From positions 29,167,848-29,231,847 of the forward strand of contig OZ024748.1 in assembly GCA_964016885.1 (NCBI GenBank): a stretch of DNA of 64,000 nt. The letters are read 5' to 3'. Position 1 is the stretch's first letter. Every line of letters starts with the position of its first letter. The notes beneath the pieces were generated by a model, which ran no database searches, had not been told where the DNA came from, and saw nothing but the letters and a program-made list of their open reading frames with translations. The stretch comes from Eledone cirrhosa. Taxonomy: Eukaryota > Mollusca > Cephalopoda > Octopoda > Eledonidae. The position numbers and the translations under genes were made by a program. Shown here piece by piece: positions 27,601-36,833 of this stretch.

Positions 27601-30600
27601 GTCAGTGGGTATCTTAGGTATTATAGAGGTTTAGCAAGGGAGATAATTATTGTGTATTTTGAGTATGCATATGTGTGTAGATTTGTCTGTGCAAAGCTGT
27701 GAAGGATCGGCATTGGACCGTAACTGAGTTGGCTGGTGTGAGAATATATATATGTATATATATATATTCATGTGTATATATATATATATCATCATCAACA
27801 TCATTTTACGTCCGCTCTTCCCTGCTCGCAAGAGTGGGACAGGTCTTATTCAGCACAGCATCTCTCCACTCGTCACGGTCCTTCGTCAGCTCCACCGTGA
27901 GCTTCAACGATCTGAGGTCTGTTCTCACCACCTCCGCCCATGTTTTTCGTGGTCTACTTCTATCACGTCTTCCTTCAACTGGCATTTCCTGGCACTTCTT
28001 CACCCATCGGTCATCCTCCATGCACATCACATGTCCATACCACCTCAGTCTCCTCTCCCGTACACTACATTCTATCCTTCTCAGACACAGTTACTCTCTC
28101 AACACATTCATGCTAGGTCGTTCACGCACATTTACACTGCGCATCCAACAAAGCATGCTTGCCTCATTCTCTCCAGCCGTCGCATATCCTCTGCAGTTGC
28201 TGCCCATGTCTCACTACCGTGCAGCATTGCGCTCCTCACACAGGCATCATACAACCGGCCTTTCATACTCAGGGAGAAACCCTTCTTCGTCAGCAGAGGA
28301 AGCAGCTCCCTAAACTTCTTCCAACCCCTCCTTATTCTAGATACTATGGCCTTGGAACACCCTCCTCCCATGCTAATCTGATCTAGGTACCGGAAGCTAT
28401 CCACCACTTCTATAGCACCCGCCTGCATTTGAAAAATGTGTCTATCAATGCGACGTCTACTGTCTAATTTCCCTGTACATCTACTGCATACATATTTCTC
28501 CCTACCTGTTAGTTTGCCTGCTATCCCGCTACATCTCTTATGTACCCAGGATCTGCATTGTGTGCATTTTATAGAATATATATATATATATATATATATA
28601 GAATTCACAGGAATCAAAGTTATGTTCAAACCATTTATTAGCTTACAATTGTTTCATCCAAACCGAGGCTTGGAGTCTTCGGAGCATTTTTCAATGTTTG
28701 TATACATACATGACCTCCTTTCCAACGCAAGAGACACACAGATACATATGTATATGTATATGTATATGCTTAAAGTGCTTGTATTGCATATAACACCCTG
28801 CCGCACAATAATCATATATAAATAAGACACACGTGCATGCCCCACGTGTAACTAATGCATACAATAACTACTACAACTGACTAACAAACTATCCTCTTGC
28901 ATTATCCACGTTAACTGCCGATGTTGTATTTTAATTTTAATTTTGCTTTGATTCTGTTTTAATATGATTTTAATTTTTGAATTTAAATTGCTATACAGAA
29001 ATAATATAATATATGTCACCCCACTGTACATCAATATATACATATGTATCTGTATGTCTCTTGCGTTGGAAAGGAGGTCATGTATGTATACAAACATTGA
29101 AAAATGCTCCGAAGACTCCAAACCTCGGTTTGGATGAAACAATTGTAAGCTAATAAATGGTTTGAACATAACTTTGATTCCTGTGAATTCTATATAACTG
29201 CTCTGTAGAACAACTGATGTTATTACATTGAGCTATTTATCTTACTGGTAATAAGGTAGTAATAAATTACTGTCTTTCACTGTTTAGGGTTTAAAATATA
29301 TATAACTATAAAAAGTTTTAATATATACATAACCATAAATAGTATCCTTAATACTATATATATATATATACATATATATACAGCTTGATATATATATATA
29401 GATATAGAGAGAGAGAGAGAGAAAAAAGATGAAATCGAAAATGCAACTGGAGTCTTATTTTTTTTTTAAATATATATATTTATTTGGTTCCTTTACCAGT
29501 TTCGTAGTTCTTCTGCTTTTCAAAAGTAGAGTTGAGATGGAGGGTCTGTGGTTTTTCTCACATCTGAGAAAAACCACAGACCCTCCATCTCAACTCTACT
29601 TTTGAAAAGCAGAAGAACTGCGAAACCGGTAAAGGAACCAAATAAATATATATATTTTTTTTTTAAATAAGACTCCAGTTGCATTTTCGATTTCATCTTT
29701 TTTTCTTTATATTTTCACTCGTGTATGACACCTCGGTTATTTTTCATTTTGTAAAAAAAAACCTCACTTTCTAATATATATATATGTATACACATATATA
29801 TACAGCTTGATGCCCTTCCTAACACCAACCATGTTTACAGTGTGGAACTGGATGGCCCATTATGAGGAGGTTCTGGCCAGTTGGCCACGCCATACTCTGC
29901 TTACATCGGAACCATAATTTGGGACCTAGGTGGGGCCACTATTTGGGAGGTTGGGCCAGTTGTTCGCGCCAAATCTTACTCATAAAGGAGCCATGTTACC
30001 AGGTGGTCCTGATATGTTTGTTAATGATGAAACCCACTCCATGTTCGTATGTTTGGTGTCACCACGATTTGTGGCCTTCATCTGTAGTTGTCTCACTAAA
30101 TCCAGTCCAGCCCTAATCTGGCATCTTATTTGACTGTTTGTGTATTATGGTATTTCAGTGGACTTTAGAATGCTTGGCAGTGCCCATTTTCTCTCCAACC
30201 TTCAAGTCCCTCACTAAGTTTAGCCTGCCAGCAGAAGCAGTTTCCAGGGTGTAGCTGGAAAATATTTTCAAAGCCAAAAATGAGAGTAGGGTAAAAGCCA
30301 GTGTACCCGTCCATCCCTAAGGATGCTGCTACCGGACATCAAGGTACTCTCTCTACACCCAAGTAACTATATAGATTTTCAATAGATATAGTGCTCTCTT
30401 ACCACTTATTGAATATTTTGCTACACACACATCTTCCTTCAGCTGTCTTTTATATACTTCTCTCAATACAGCCCTCTCTTAATCCTGTTTCTTCCCTCAC
30501 CCTTATTTCTCTCCCTATCCCCGCCTCTCTCTACTGTTTTCGATACTCTCCTCTTTACACAATTATAACTACTCTATTCTAAATTGTTCATTGTTTTCAT

Positions 30601-31025
30601 ATTTGTGATTTATTTGAAAATATAATCTTTTTGTGTTCCTGTTAGTTGGTGGACCTGACCAAAGACCTCGATGGAGTTCTGGCAGCATGGGTAGGAAAGT
30701 GGACAGATGGTCTTACATGCATGGAGACATGGACAACAGTGGTATGAACAGATCAAATGACCAGTGGCATGGGAACAACATAAACTCAACAGGTCGTGAT
30801 GCCAGTGGGGCATTTGTTGACCATGGTAATAGAGGTGGTAATAGTGGAGGGATGGTGCAAAACATGGGACCTGGTAACATGTATGGCAACCCTCAGTCAC
30901 AGGGTGGGCTTACAATGGTTTCACATGGTGGTGGAAGTGGTGATGGTGGTGGTGGTGGTAATAATATGAGTGGACATATACAGGAACCTCGCTTTGATGC
31001 TTATAAAGTTATGGGATCAATGTGA
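18632..31025 (+). CDS. SAFB: SAFB/SLTM-like scaffold attachment factor, copy A, 3' half (7 exons)
   Basis: The coding join is 18632-18786, 21115-21210, 21670-21765, 22494-22637, 23921-24073, 26763-26896 and 30646-31025 (TGA). All junctions are GT-AG and the phases agree, giving one frame of 385 residues that starts in phase 0 and needs upstream exons. Encoded in order are a basic/charged coiled region ([13 protein letters not shown]), two near-identical 32-residue coiled-coil exons, a segment with KRPFDRS, an Arg/Asp/Glu-rich segment, and a Gly/Asn/Met-rich tail ending KVMGSM. That order matches the C-terminal half of SAFB/SLTM proteins, which act in the nucleus on chromatin and RNA. Identity rests mainly on paralogy to copy B, which shows the SAP and RRM domains. 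The 5' half must lie left of the satellite; if it is absent, this is a truncated duplicate. No disabling mutation is seen. Confidence 0.82.
19085..19220 (+). repeat. SINE 3'-half fragment
   Basis: The segment shares its CCCGttgaAGT...GATAAAATAAAAGTACCA...CTGGTGTCGAT region and CCTTGCATCTAAATTAGAAA end with the fuller SINEs at 46921 and 23631, but lacks their 5' tRNA-like part. Copy B has the same fragment at about 62355-62490, so it predates the gene duplication. Confidence 0.75.
19478..19715. repeat. ~82-bp tandem repeat, about 2.8 copies
   Basis: Units begin CTAGCAATTGCACTTGGCAT, CTAGCAGTTGCGTTTGGCAT and CTAGCAGCTGTGCTTTCCAT and each contains CACAAGTGGCTTTCC or a variant. The matching region of copy B (about 62745-62830) is shortened to roughly one unit, so copy number differs between the paralogues. 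Confidence 0.75.
21115..21210 (+). CDS. SAFB: SAFB-like copy A, coiled-coil exon (first 96-bp repeat)
   Basis: The acceptor is CTTCTCAG and the donor AG|GTGAGT. The exon is 96 bp, phase 2 at both ends, so inserting or skipping it keeps frame. It encodes an Arg/Lys/Glu/Leu heptad-like helix ([15 protein letters not shown], then [12 protein letters not shown]). It is duplicated at 21670-21765. Confidence 0.9.
21289..21419. mobile_element. Copy-A-specific 111-bp insertion flanked by a 20-bp direct repeat
   Basis: GTCAATTGAGTTAATTTACT occurs at 21289-21308 and again at 21400-21419, with novel sequence between. Copy B (63530-63560) has a single occurrence and no insert. The insert carries GATAGAATACAGCA twice. 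This is either a small transposon with a long target-site duplication or a templated repair insertion. Confidence 0.65.
21670..21765 (+). CDS. SAFB: SAFB-like copy A, coiled-coil exon (second 96-bp repeat)
   Basis: The acceptor is GTTCTTCAG and the donor AT|GTGAGT. Same length and phase as the previous exon, encoding [15 protein letters not shown] and [12 protein letters not shown]. The flanking intron is also similar to that after 21210, so exon and intron were duplicated together. The exon is identical to copy B 63800-63895. Confidence 0.9.
21981..22206. mobile_element. ~214-bp insertion with 12-bp direct repeat
   Basis: TGACATGATAAC flanks the segment at 21981-21992 and 22195-22206. The homologous intron at 21545-21600 has it once. 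The insert contains TTATGGCTGGATGTCCTTC, a motif seen in other repeats here (29810, 52285, 57345), suggesting a dispersed short repeat with a target-site duplication. Confidence 0.6.
22494..22637 (+). CDS. SAFB: SAFB-like copy A, exon with KRPFDRS segment
   Basis: The acceptor is TTGTTTTTAG and the donor CA|GTAAGT. The 144-bp exon is phase 2 in and phase 2 out. It encodes LEMRHSMKRPFDRSNV, an acidic patch with tryptophan (REEDLWEEPKRSR), then a Ser/Asn-rich stretch. No domain is recognised apart from the SAFB-type context. Confidence 0.88.
22676..23625. repeat. Minisatellite, 35-bp units with 32-bp variants (about 27 copies)
   Basis: Units consist of TGTTATTGATTTATTGTTAC followed by a (TGT)n-like stretch and TTATGTC. 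Many units lack one GTT, giving 32 bp. It lies directly after the exon at 22494-22637. The unit is unrelated in sequence to the 18-kb satellite despite the same period. Confidence 0.93.
23631..23840 (+). repeat. tRNA-derived SINE
   Basis: A tRNA-like head (GGCAGTATCGGTAGAGGGTA, then B box GAGTTCAAATCCCGCC) is followed by a conserved body with GATAAAATAAAGTACCAGTA and a GCCTTGTGCCTAAAGTAGAA tail. TATTACTGGTATGAC flanks both sides (about 23615 and 23833), a possible target-site duplication. Related copies are at 36661, 46921 and 47145. Confidence 0.85.
23921..24073 (+). CDS. SAFB: SAFB-like copy A, Arg/Asp/Glu-rich exon
   Basis: The acceptor is TCCCTCTCAG and the donor AG|GTAATT. The 153-bp exon is phase 2 in and phase 2 out. 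It encodes YYEYDHIGGERHVELYER, then a mixed-charge run with RDIRDREDRQSDDRSRTD. The RD/RE-rich composition fits the C-terminal charged region of SAFB-family proteins. Confidence 0.88.
24588..24620. repeat. (TA)n microsatellite
   Basis: An uninterrupted AT dinucleotide run lies at the boundary of the LINE fragment that starts at about 24620. The rest of 24074-24587 in this intron shows nothing recognisable. Confidence 0.9.
24620..25640 (+). mobile_element. Non-LTR retrotransposon fragment (EN and RT), internally deleted
   Basis: 24653-24859 encodes endonuclease-like residues (IITGDLNGHVGQ, then GTRNEEGFRILEFCDAN). 25248-25430 encodes an RT segment ([26 protein letters not shown]). Frames are interrupted and the middle is missing. 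The end CATGCTAGCGTGGAAGATGG followed by (GAT)n at about 25619-25634 is a LINE 3' tail. The same EN family lies inverted at 59870-60535. It is dead and sits in the copy A intron. Confidence 0.85.
25641..26150. other. Intronic sequence without recognised feature
   Basis: This is pyrimidine-rich intron sequence between a LINE tail and a minisatellite. Short open frames here have no recognisable motif and no family resemblance that I can see. Confidence 0.6.
26150..26665. repeat. ~34-36-bp minisatellite with internal dyad (about 15 units)
   Basis: Units alternate GTTGGTATATACACCAAC-type and GTTGACATATACATCAAC-type cores joined by CTCTATATAGAACA or CTATAATATGACA. The core forms the inverted repeat GTTGGT-ATATAC-ACCAAC. 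Open frames in this region are artefacts of the repeat. Confidence 0.92.
26763..26896 (+). CDS. SAFB: SAFB-like copy A, penultimate exon
   Basis: The acceptor is CTTATATTTAG and the donor G|GTATGT. The 134-bp exon enters in phase 2 and leaves in phase 1. It encodes MPYEFRRDMGVNQERY, a Gly/Ser/Asp stretch, and HDRLGRMRNPSG. Its frame joins exactly to the terminal exon through a split valine codon. Confidence 0.86.
27064..27562. mobile_element. MITE-like element with ~25-bp terminal inverted repeats
   Basis: AGGATCTTTTCGGTTTGATT at about 27068 is the near-complement of AGTCAAACTGAAAAGATCCT ending at 27561. The ~495-bp span has no coding capacity and repeats GTTACTATGGAAAC inside (about 27272 and 27347). 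Terminal inverted repeats with a non-coding core suggest a non-autonomous DNA transposon; the superfamily is undetermined. Confidence 0.6.
27785..28575 (-). mobile_element. 5'-truncated LINE, 3' end (minus strand)
   Basis: Reading the minus strand, a zinc-knuckle-like segment (CTQCRSWVHKRCSGI, then CSRCTG) is followed by the RT C-terminal region ([34 protein letters not shown]) and a terminal part with [16 protein letters not shown] residues, with frameshifts. The 3' end at 27790 is a GAT-rich tail beside a (TA)n run. Plus-strand open frames here are antisense shadows. It is closely related to the copy at 55750-56505. Confidence 0.88.
28601..29190. mobile_element. Foldback element with ~155-bp terminal inverted repeats
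   Basis: The left arm 28601-28757 (starting GAATTCACAGGAATCAAAGT) is the reverse complement of 29037-29190 with only about two to three mismatches. The spacer is about 280 bp and AT-rich. It inserted next to a (TA)n run. There is no transposase. As intronic RNA it could fold into a ~155-bp duplex. Confidence 0.88.
29421..29705. repeat. Near-perfect long palindrome (140-bp arms, 4-nt loop)
   Basis: The arms 29421-29560 and 29565-29705 pair around the loop CATC at 29561-29564. The inner ~85 bp differ at only two positions (TCGTAG versus CTGCGA and ACCAGT versus ACCGGT, read on opposite strands), and the outer ~35 bp pair fully. A poly-T/poly-A tract near 29458 and 29655 forms an internal bulge. 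The tract is in the last intron of copy A. Confidence 0.93.
29745..30130. repeat. Dispersed repeat related to the 57.35-57.70-kb tandem repeat
   Basis: GATGCCCTTCCTAACACCAA, then TTATGAGGAGGTTCTGGCCA and GTTGGCCACGCCATACTCTG closely match 57350-57440. Together they define a dispersed repeat family, not a gene. 30131-30645 holds no feature I recognise other than the terminal-exon acceptor. Confidence 0.65.
30646..31025 (+). CDS. SAFB: SAFB-like copy A, terminal exon (Gly/Asn/Met-rich tail, stop)
   Basis: The acceptor is GTTCCTGTTAG. The exon begins with the last two bases of a Val codon and ends at TGA 31023-31025. It encodes GGPDQRPRWSS, GRKVDRWSYMHGDMD, then a low-complexity Gly-rich tail (a five-glycine run) ending in RFDAYKVMGSM. 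A Gly-rich C-terminus is a usual feature of SAFB-family proteins. Confidence 0.88.
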
Positions 31026-31500
31026 AAATTAAACAGAACTTTGCTACAGGGCAGGCTGTATGACTAGGGGAAGCAGATGGAATCTGAAGCAGTTTATAAA
31101 ACCCTACCCTGCAGCTATATATCACATACATTCTCCATTCCAATTATGAGTTAATGCTTGGTTCCAGAATATCCAATCATTTTTCTGACCTTCCATATGT
31201 TAACACACACATACATATATAAACAAACACAACTTTCTATCTTCACATTATCCATTTCCCAATTATACTGTCTTAATATATTTCGTGTGTTGCTATAGTT
31301 TATTTCTATAACCTCATCCAACACACACACATCACACAGTTGAATGTATTAATGAAAAAGGAGGAGGAGGAAGAGAAATCAGATAGATTGTATTTATGAA
31401 ATAGGGGGAGAAGGGAAAAAGAGCAACTATAGAATGTAATAATGAATTGGAAGAGACCACAAAATGTAATATATGGAAAAATAAAATTTATTCACATAAA
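31026..31500 (+). promoter_or_regulatory. SAFB: 3' UTR and poly(A) signal of SAFB-like copy A
   Basis: After the TGA the sequence is non-coding. A canonical AATAAA lies at 31480-31485, and a GT/T-rich stretch at about 31500-31560 could be the downstream element. This implies a 3' UTR of about 0.47 kb. No other AATAAA lies closer to the stop. Confidence 0.65.
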
Positions 31501-31689
31501 TGATGTTGTTAATGTTGTTTGTTACTCTTTTTTACCTTTTACCTTTGTTTTTCTCTTTTCTGTTCTCCATTACTTGGGACTCCTATCTTCAAAGCACCCA
31601 AGAAATTTCCTACAAGATGCAATTAGGCAATTTCTGTACGTAATCAGCCAAAGAAATAAAAATGAGCAATACCAATTTGATGTTTATGA

Positions 31690-32330
31690 AGTGTGCCAGA
31701 AAAGAAACAGGACTGGGGTTGCAAAAAAAATATTTCAAATACAAACTACAAGTTTTTCTCTTCAAAATAAGTCCCTTTCCCATCCTCCTCTATCACACCT
31801 CCATGCACACTTGGAAGGATTCCCCACAGCCTTCTTCATGGCTTCCACATTTTGAAAATGGTCCCTTTGATGACTCTCTTGATCTTGGGGAAAATGAAAA
31901 AGTCTGATTTGGTTTCAAAACACTCGAGGATGTCCTGACACACCTGCATGCACCGCTCCTTCTGGTCGTCATTCAGCAACTTCAGCGCCATCTTCGTACA
32001 GATCTTCCGCATGCCCAAATGTTTGGTGAAATCTTCCAAATGCTGTTGTGGTTCATGGCCATCTCACATGCAATCAGTTGTAAGGTCAGCCGACAATTTC
32101 CACACACCACCTGCCCAACGTTGGCCTCAGTCATGCTTGTTGAAGGCCTTCTGCTCATGGCGTTGTCTTGCACATTTTCGCGTCTCTCTTTGAACTTTTT
32201 GTGCCACTTGAAAACCTTTGAGTGTGACATCATCTCATTTCAATATGCTTGCTGCAGTATTCTGAGTGCTTCTGATGAAGTTTTCGCTAGTCAAACCAGA
32301 AATTTCAGGTTGGTTTGTTGCTCTGTGCCC
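31690..32330 (-). pseudogene. Decayed mariner-like transposase
   Basis: The minus strand carries typical Tc1/mariner N-terminal HTH segments in two overlapping frames: KVFKWHKKFKERRENVQD and SRRPSTSMTEANVGQV, then LGMRKICTKMALKLLNDD and KERCMQVCQDILECFET. A C-terminal remnant (IKGTIFKMW, and in the third frame GKGTYFEEKN) follows directly, so the catalytic centre is deleted. At least one frameshift and one large deletion inactivate it. It lies downstream of the copy A poly(A) site. Confidence 0.82.
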
Positions 32331-33724
32331 ATTATTCAATGGCCTAAAATTGGGGAGCTGTTAACAAAAGCCTGTGAAAAAACATACAATGGCTGCAGAG
32401 AGCTTAGATTGCAGTTATGTACTCCCCGGAAATTATGTCACATGATGACACAATGTGCTAATCCCTACCCCACTCATAGCTCACACAGCACTTTAATTCC
32501 TGTTACTTTTCTGATACTCAACATATATGATCTATTTAATACAAGAAAATGATTGCAATTGACTTAATTGAATGTAAAATTAAATTAAGTTGGTAGTTAA
32601 TGTCATTGTGTACAGCAATTGTTGAATTTCTGCGAAACTTAATAGAAACTGAATACAAAAGAAAGCCAGGTTTCCAAATGAATCTTGTGAATTTATAACG
32701 CTGAACAATGAAATCTGCATATGTTGAGGACAAAGACAAATATGTTTCTTTTAATTCGAGGTCAGCATTGATTAAATAGATTTATGATCAAATTAATTCA
32801 AGCAATGGCCATCTTTTTTTGCAGGTATGTAGAAATAAGGTGTGATTTGAGTGATATTGAGCTGTTGTTTCTAGCGGTTCAGGCGACCATGTAGAAATTC
32901 TCTGATTTAGACCAAGGGTGTTTTCATGAGCTGTGAAAGAAATTCAGTCATATTAAACTGATATGGATGATGTATGAAAGCATGCATACCAGATTTTTCT
33001 ATTGGAAATGAAAGTAATTTGGAGGGTTTTTACACCAAGTTAGAATGGAAGGTATAATTTAAATAAGAGAAAATGATGACTGTCAAATGAAGAAAAAAAC
33101 ATTCTGGGGAGTGAAGACCCTCATACACCACAACAAAAGATGTTAGAGATTCCCTCCAACAATTTTTGAGGAAACCCAACACACTTGCAGCAATGCTTTA
33201 TATGGCTTTAAGTCGTACAAGAAGGAAGGAAAACTTAAAATTTCTTTTGAAAGAAACAAGCAATCATGGCTTGTTAGTTGTGGATACATTTTTCACAAAA
33301 AAAATTTATAATAAAAGAATTATTAAACTAAAAACTTGGTTTTGTACCCTTTTTATATATAAAATATTACAATTAACTGCCGTCATTTTTACAGCACAGT
33401 AATATATAATGTTACTAAAATACTCCTAAGTATATAACCATGGCTACCAGAATGTAAATATTTCAGTTTTAGCACACACCCTCACATTATGTATTTATAA
33501 AACTCAACAAATGGCTCAGATGTATGATGTAAAATGCATGGATTTCACCAAATATTTGTGGGAAGGGGACCACTTTTTGTTACTATATTACTAGTGAAAT
33601 ACACTAATACTTGAAGCATTACTTGACAAAGATTTATATGGCTTTAAATCGTACAAGAAGGAAGGAAAACTTATTTTGAAGGAAACAAGTAATCAAGGCA
33701 TGTTAGTTGCAGATAAATTTTTCC
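32331..33724. other. Intergenic sequence, mostly unclassified
   Basis: No gene is recognised. Two short repeat relations are visible: 33124-33196 recurs at 35993-36065 (starting CACCACAACAAAAGATGTTA), and 33197-33290 recurs at 33635-33720 (TTTATATGGCTTTAA.TCGTAC). These are parts of dispersed elements rather than coding sequence. Confidence 0.6.
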
Positions 33725-35750
33725 GAATTGAAGATAGTGAGTTTGGCTTTTATGCCTGACTCCCTTCTGATTACCAAATGCTGAAGCTGGTGCATTACTG
33801 CGCCGGCTCTTGCAATTCTTGCAAGAGCTGGTGCAGTAATTCAGCCTCTTGCCTTCCATCACTTGTGAACATGGCCCTGAGATACTTCTCTACAGGCTTC
33901 AATGGAACTCCATTCACATGTAAAGTGCACTGCGCAGGCTTCCTTGGGAGTTACGAGTGTCTCAGTTTTCGCAGTACTGATTTTCATTCCAACCATGAAG
34001 CACTCTGCATCAAACCTATCAAGCGCATGTTGTAGATCACCTTCTGTTGAGTTAAGTAACACCATGTCATCAGCAAATTCCAGCCGACTGATTTTACACC
34101 TGCCAGTCGTGATACCACTTCCAACCTGGCTGTGCATGTCAATCCTGTTCATGTAAATAATGAATAGTAGCGGTGACAGTACACACCCTTGGCGGAGTCC
34201 GACTCCCACATTGAATAGTTTCGATTTAGCACCATTTATCCAAACACAAATACTTTGGCATTCGCATCTATTGTAGAAACAGTAGATAACTTCTGCTATT
34301 TAGATGACCAAATTAGCAGCAGTGGTGGGTGTTCTGAAAGTACAGTAGCCAGAGTAAGAACGGGATGGAGGAAGTTCAGGGAGCTTCTACCACTGCTGGC
34401 TACAAAAGGCTTCTCCCTCAGAATTAAAGGCAGACAGTATGATGCATGTGTACATACAGCTATCGGTGCTGTGTGCAGAAGACTTGCATAGATTGGAAAG
34501 AAATGAAGCCTGCATGTTCCGATGGATGTGTAATAGTAATATGCGAGAACAGCAAAGGATAAATGAACTGAGAGAGAAACTAGGCATAAGAGGAATCAAA
34601 TGCTATGTGCAGGAGAGGAGATTGCGTTGGTATGGACATGTGATGCATATGAAAGATGACAGCTGCATAAAAAATGCAGTGCGCTCAAAGTCGTTGGAAG
34701 TCTTGGAGTGAGGAGACCGAGGAAGACCTGGGATGAGGTGATAAAAGTCGACCTTACCCAATTGCACCTCTCAAAGGAGATGACACATGACTGGGATCTT
34801 TGGCGATTTGCAGTAATACAGAAGATCTGACTTCCTATGAGCGCAAGCTTAAGCATATGTACAGTATGCCCCACTCTACCCCCCAGTCCACACTGGACAC
34901 ATTATAAAAGACACGGCAAAAAGCACCCAGCACACACTGTCAATGTCGTTGGTGTTAGGAAGGGCATCCAGCCAGAAACACCCCTATACAAGTGAGACAC
35001 GGTCACCCGACCCAACTTGCCTCTAAATGGGAGTCATCTAACCCATGCTAGCATGGAAGATGGATGTTAATCGATGATAATGATGATGATTGAGACATCA
35101 GGGCAACAAGAAGCTGACCATCAGTCCCATACTCCTACACAACCTTCTACAGCAGGTCCTAAGGAATCCGGTCATATGCCTTTTCAAGGTCGACAAAACA
35201 AGAATATACCTCTTGCCAATTCTCCCATGATTTATCGAAGACCCGCTGCGCTATGAATATTTGGTTGGCTGTGCTGTGTCCAGGGCAAAAGCTGCACTGC
35301 TCATCAGATAGCTTGGACTTAACAATCTCCCTGCCAGACACTAAGCATAGATTTTACCGGGCAGGCTTACCAATGAGATCCCTCTTGTCTCCCTTTTTGA
35401 AAATTAGGATTATCCCTCCCAATTGTCATTGTTTAGGTGCCTTTCTAGAGATCCAGGCCATCCGGCACACAAGTCAGCGAGAGAATATCTTCTCTATTTA
35501 AGGCTTTTAATATCTCGGGCCAGATTTCATCTTTCCTAGCGGCCTTGCCACGTTTGAGCTCTTTAACTACTCTTGTGACCTCAGCCTCTGAGAGATTAGT
35601 CACCGCTCCCAGATGTTTAGGAGATCAGCAAAATATTCTCTCCACCCCATGAGGATGCATCTCTCTGAAGAGAGGAGAACCCCAGACGCATTCTTGATAG
35701 TAGGTGTGGAAGAGGACTTCTTATTGTGAAGTCAGCAGATGGTTTGCCAG
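33725..35750 (-). mobile_element. LINE (minus strand) split by another LINE
   Basis: On the minus strand, 35750 to 35092 encodes RT motifs (VVKELKRGKAARKDEI, then [20 protein letters not shown]), and 34268 to 33725 continues with [20 protein letters not shown] and the YADD-type box [10 protein letters not shown]. Frameshifts and stops make it non-functional. The missing middle is replaced by a + strand LINE tail (34269-35091). The intact colinear arrangement is seen at 41210-42345. Confidence 0.87.
34269..35091 (+). mobile_element. 5'-truncated LINE tail nested in the minus-strand LINE
   Basis: It encodes [63 protein letters not shown] and RRPRKTWDEV, then a non-coding 3' region with CATGCTAGCATGGAAGATGG and (GAT)n at about 35070-35090. 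The break points fall within the host LINE reading frame, showing that this insertion is the younger event. Confidence 0.85.
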
Positions 35751-35964
35751 AACACTTTATTTGCTCATCTAAAATCAAATTCCAGCTTAACCACAAAGTC
35801 CCCCATTTCTCAACTGGACACCTTTACTGTCTCTGCTGCGATTCTTCGTGCCTGCTTGTACTACAAGTGCAAGAAAGAGGACTTATTTTCAAGATAAACT
35901 TTGTAGGCTTCCTTCTTTGCTTTGATGCCATCTTTGACCTCTTGGTTAAATCAAGGAATTCTCC

Positions 35965-36460
35965 TGCTATCTGGTGCCACACCAAGCCTCACACACCACA
36001 ACAAAAGATGTTAGAGATTCCCTCCAACAATTTTTGAGGGAAGCCAACACACTTGCAGCATTGCTGTAGGAGAGCAACCATGGATAGAGGGAAGAGACAT
36101 ATGAGCATTCATATAGACCTAGACTCCCAAATTGTTTTGGCAATGTAGTCAGGTCACATGACTCTGGAGAGAGTCTCACATTGACCAAGCTTTCGAGATT
36201 ATCTAACTATATACAACTACTAAAGATTGATAAGTAATCCCTTAGTATAATGAATCCTTGATGTAGATCGATTGCCTCAAGGTGTTCTAGTAGTTGCTCA
36301 AGGTTTGCCATCTCGGATAGAATAATGGGCTGGAAAGCTAAATCAGTAACAGGGGCTCTTGGGGAATACCATGCCAATGGGGGAGGGGAAGGACTCAGTA
36401 AACAGGTCTACTTTCGACAGATATTATGTAGCTGAGTGATTGAGAATTCAAAGCTGTTGG
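35965..36460 (-). mobile_element. LINE fragment, same family as 37640-39240
   Basis: The minus strand encodes NVRLSPESCDLTTLPKQFG and SSLYPWLLSYSNAASV. These align with [19 protein letters not shown] and [13 protein letters not shown] of the longer element. The RT part is not preserved. Confidence 0.75.
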
Positions 36461-36660
36461 CAAGGGGACCATATGACTAAGTTTCTCAATCACGGTCTTC
36501 GTAGTATTAAAAATCTTATCTGGAGGTCTCTCCCAAACAAGTATCATCAAGATACCAGACATTCAAATCCAGGTCACCAGAGCTGTGGGACCCTCACCTT
36601 TACTGAGCTATGGTCGAGAATTCGTATTCGGAACTTTTGACGGGGAGCCCCCAACGAAAT

Positions 36661-36833
36661 AATTGTTTCTACTTTTGGCACAAGGCCAGCAATTATTCCA
36701 GTAAATTACTGGAGCTTTATTTTATCGATCCTGTAAAGATGAAAGGCAAAGTTAACCTCGGCGGGATTTAAAATCAGAACTTAAAGGGCCATAACTCTAT
36801 GCTGCAAAGCATGGTGTCTTACGCTCTACCGAT
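36661..36833 (-). repeat. tRNA-derived SINE (minus strand)
   Basis: Reading the minus strand, the order is the tRNA-like head (TATCGGTAGAGCGTAAGACA), a degraded B box, GGCGGGATTT-complement body, GATAAAATAAAGCTCCAGTA, and the tail ending in CAATTATT-type sequence. It lies about 240 bp upstream of the first copy B exon. Confidence 0.8.

Noticed and set aside
27699..28386. Plus-strand open frames of about 200 residues
   Set aside because: They are antisense to a minus-strand LINE whose RT C-terminal motifs are clear. Their Ser/His/Thr-rich composition is a shadow.
28654..29169. Two open frames with the same protein start on opposite strands
   Set aside because: The identity comes from the inverted arms of the foldback element. 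Neither has coding evidence.
18632..31025. Copy A as a processed retrocopy
   Set aside because: It keeps all introns and its paralogous introns match copy B, so it arose by DNA-level duplication.
32019..32552. Plus-strand open frame of 177 residues
   Set aside because: It overlaps the minus-strand mariner remnant in antisense and has no recognisable motif.
33790..33840. Short perfect hairpin (GCTCTTGCAA-TTC-TTGCAAGAGC) as a terminator or small RNA
   Set aside because: It lies inside a decayed LINE frame; nothing else suggests an RNA gene.
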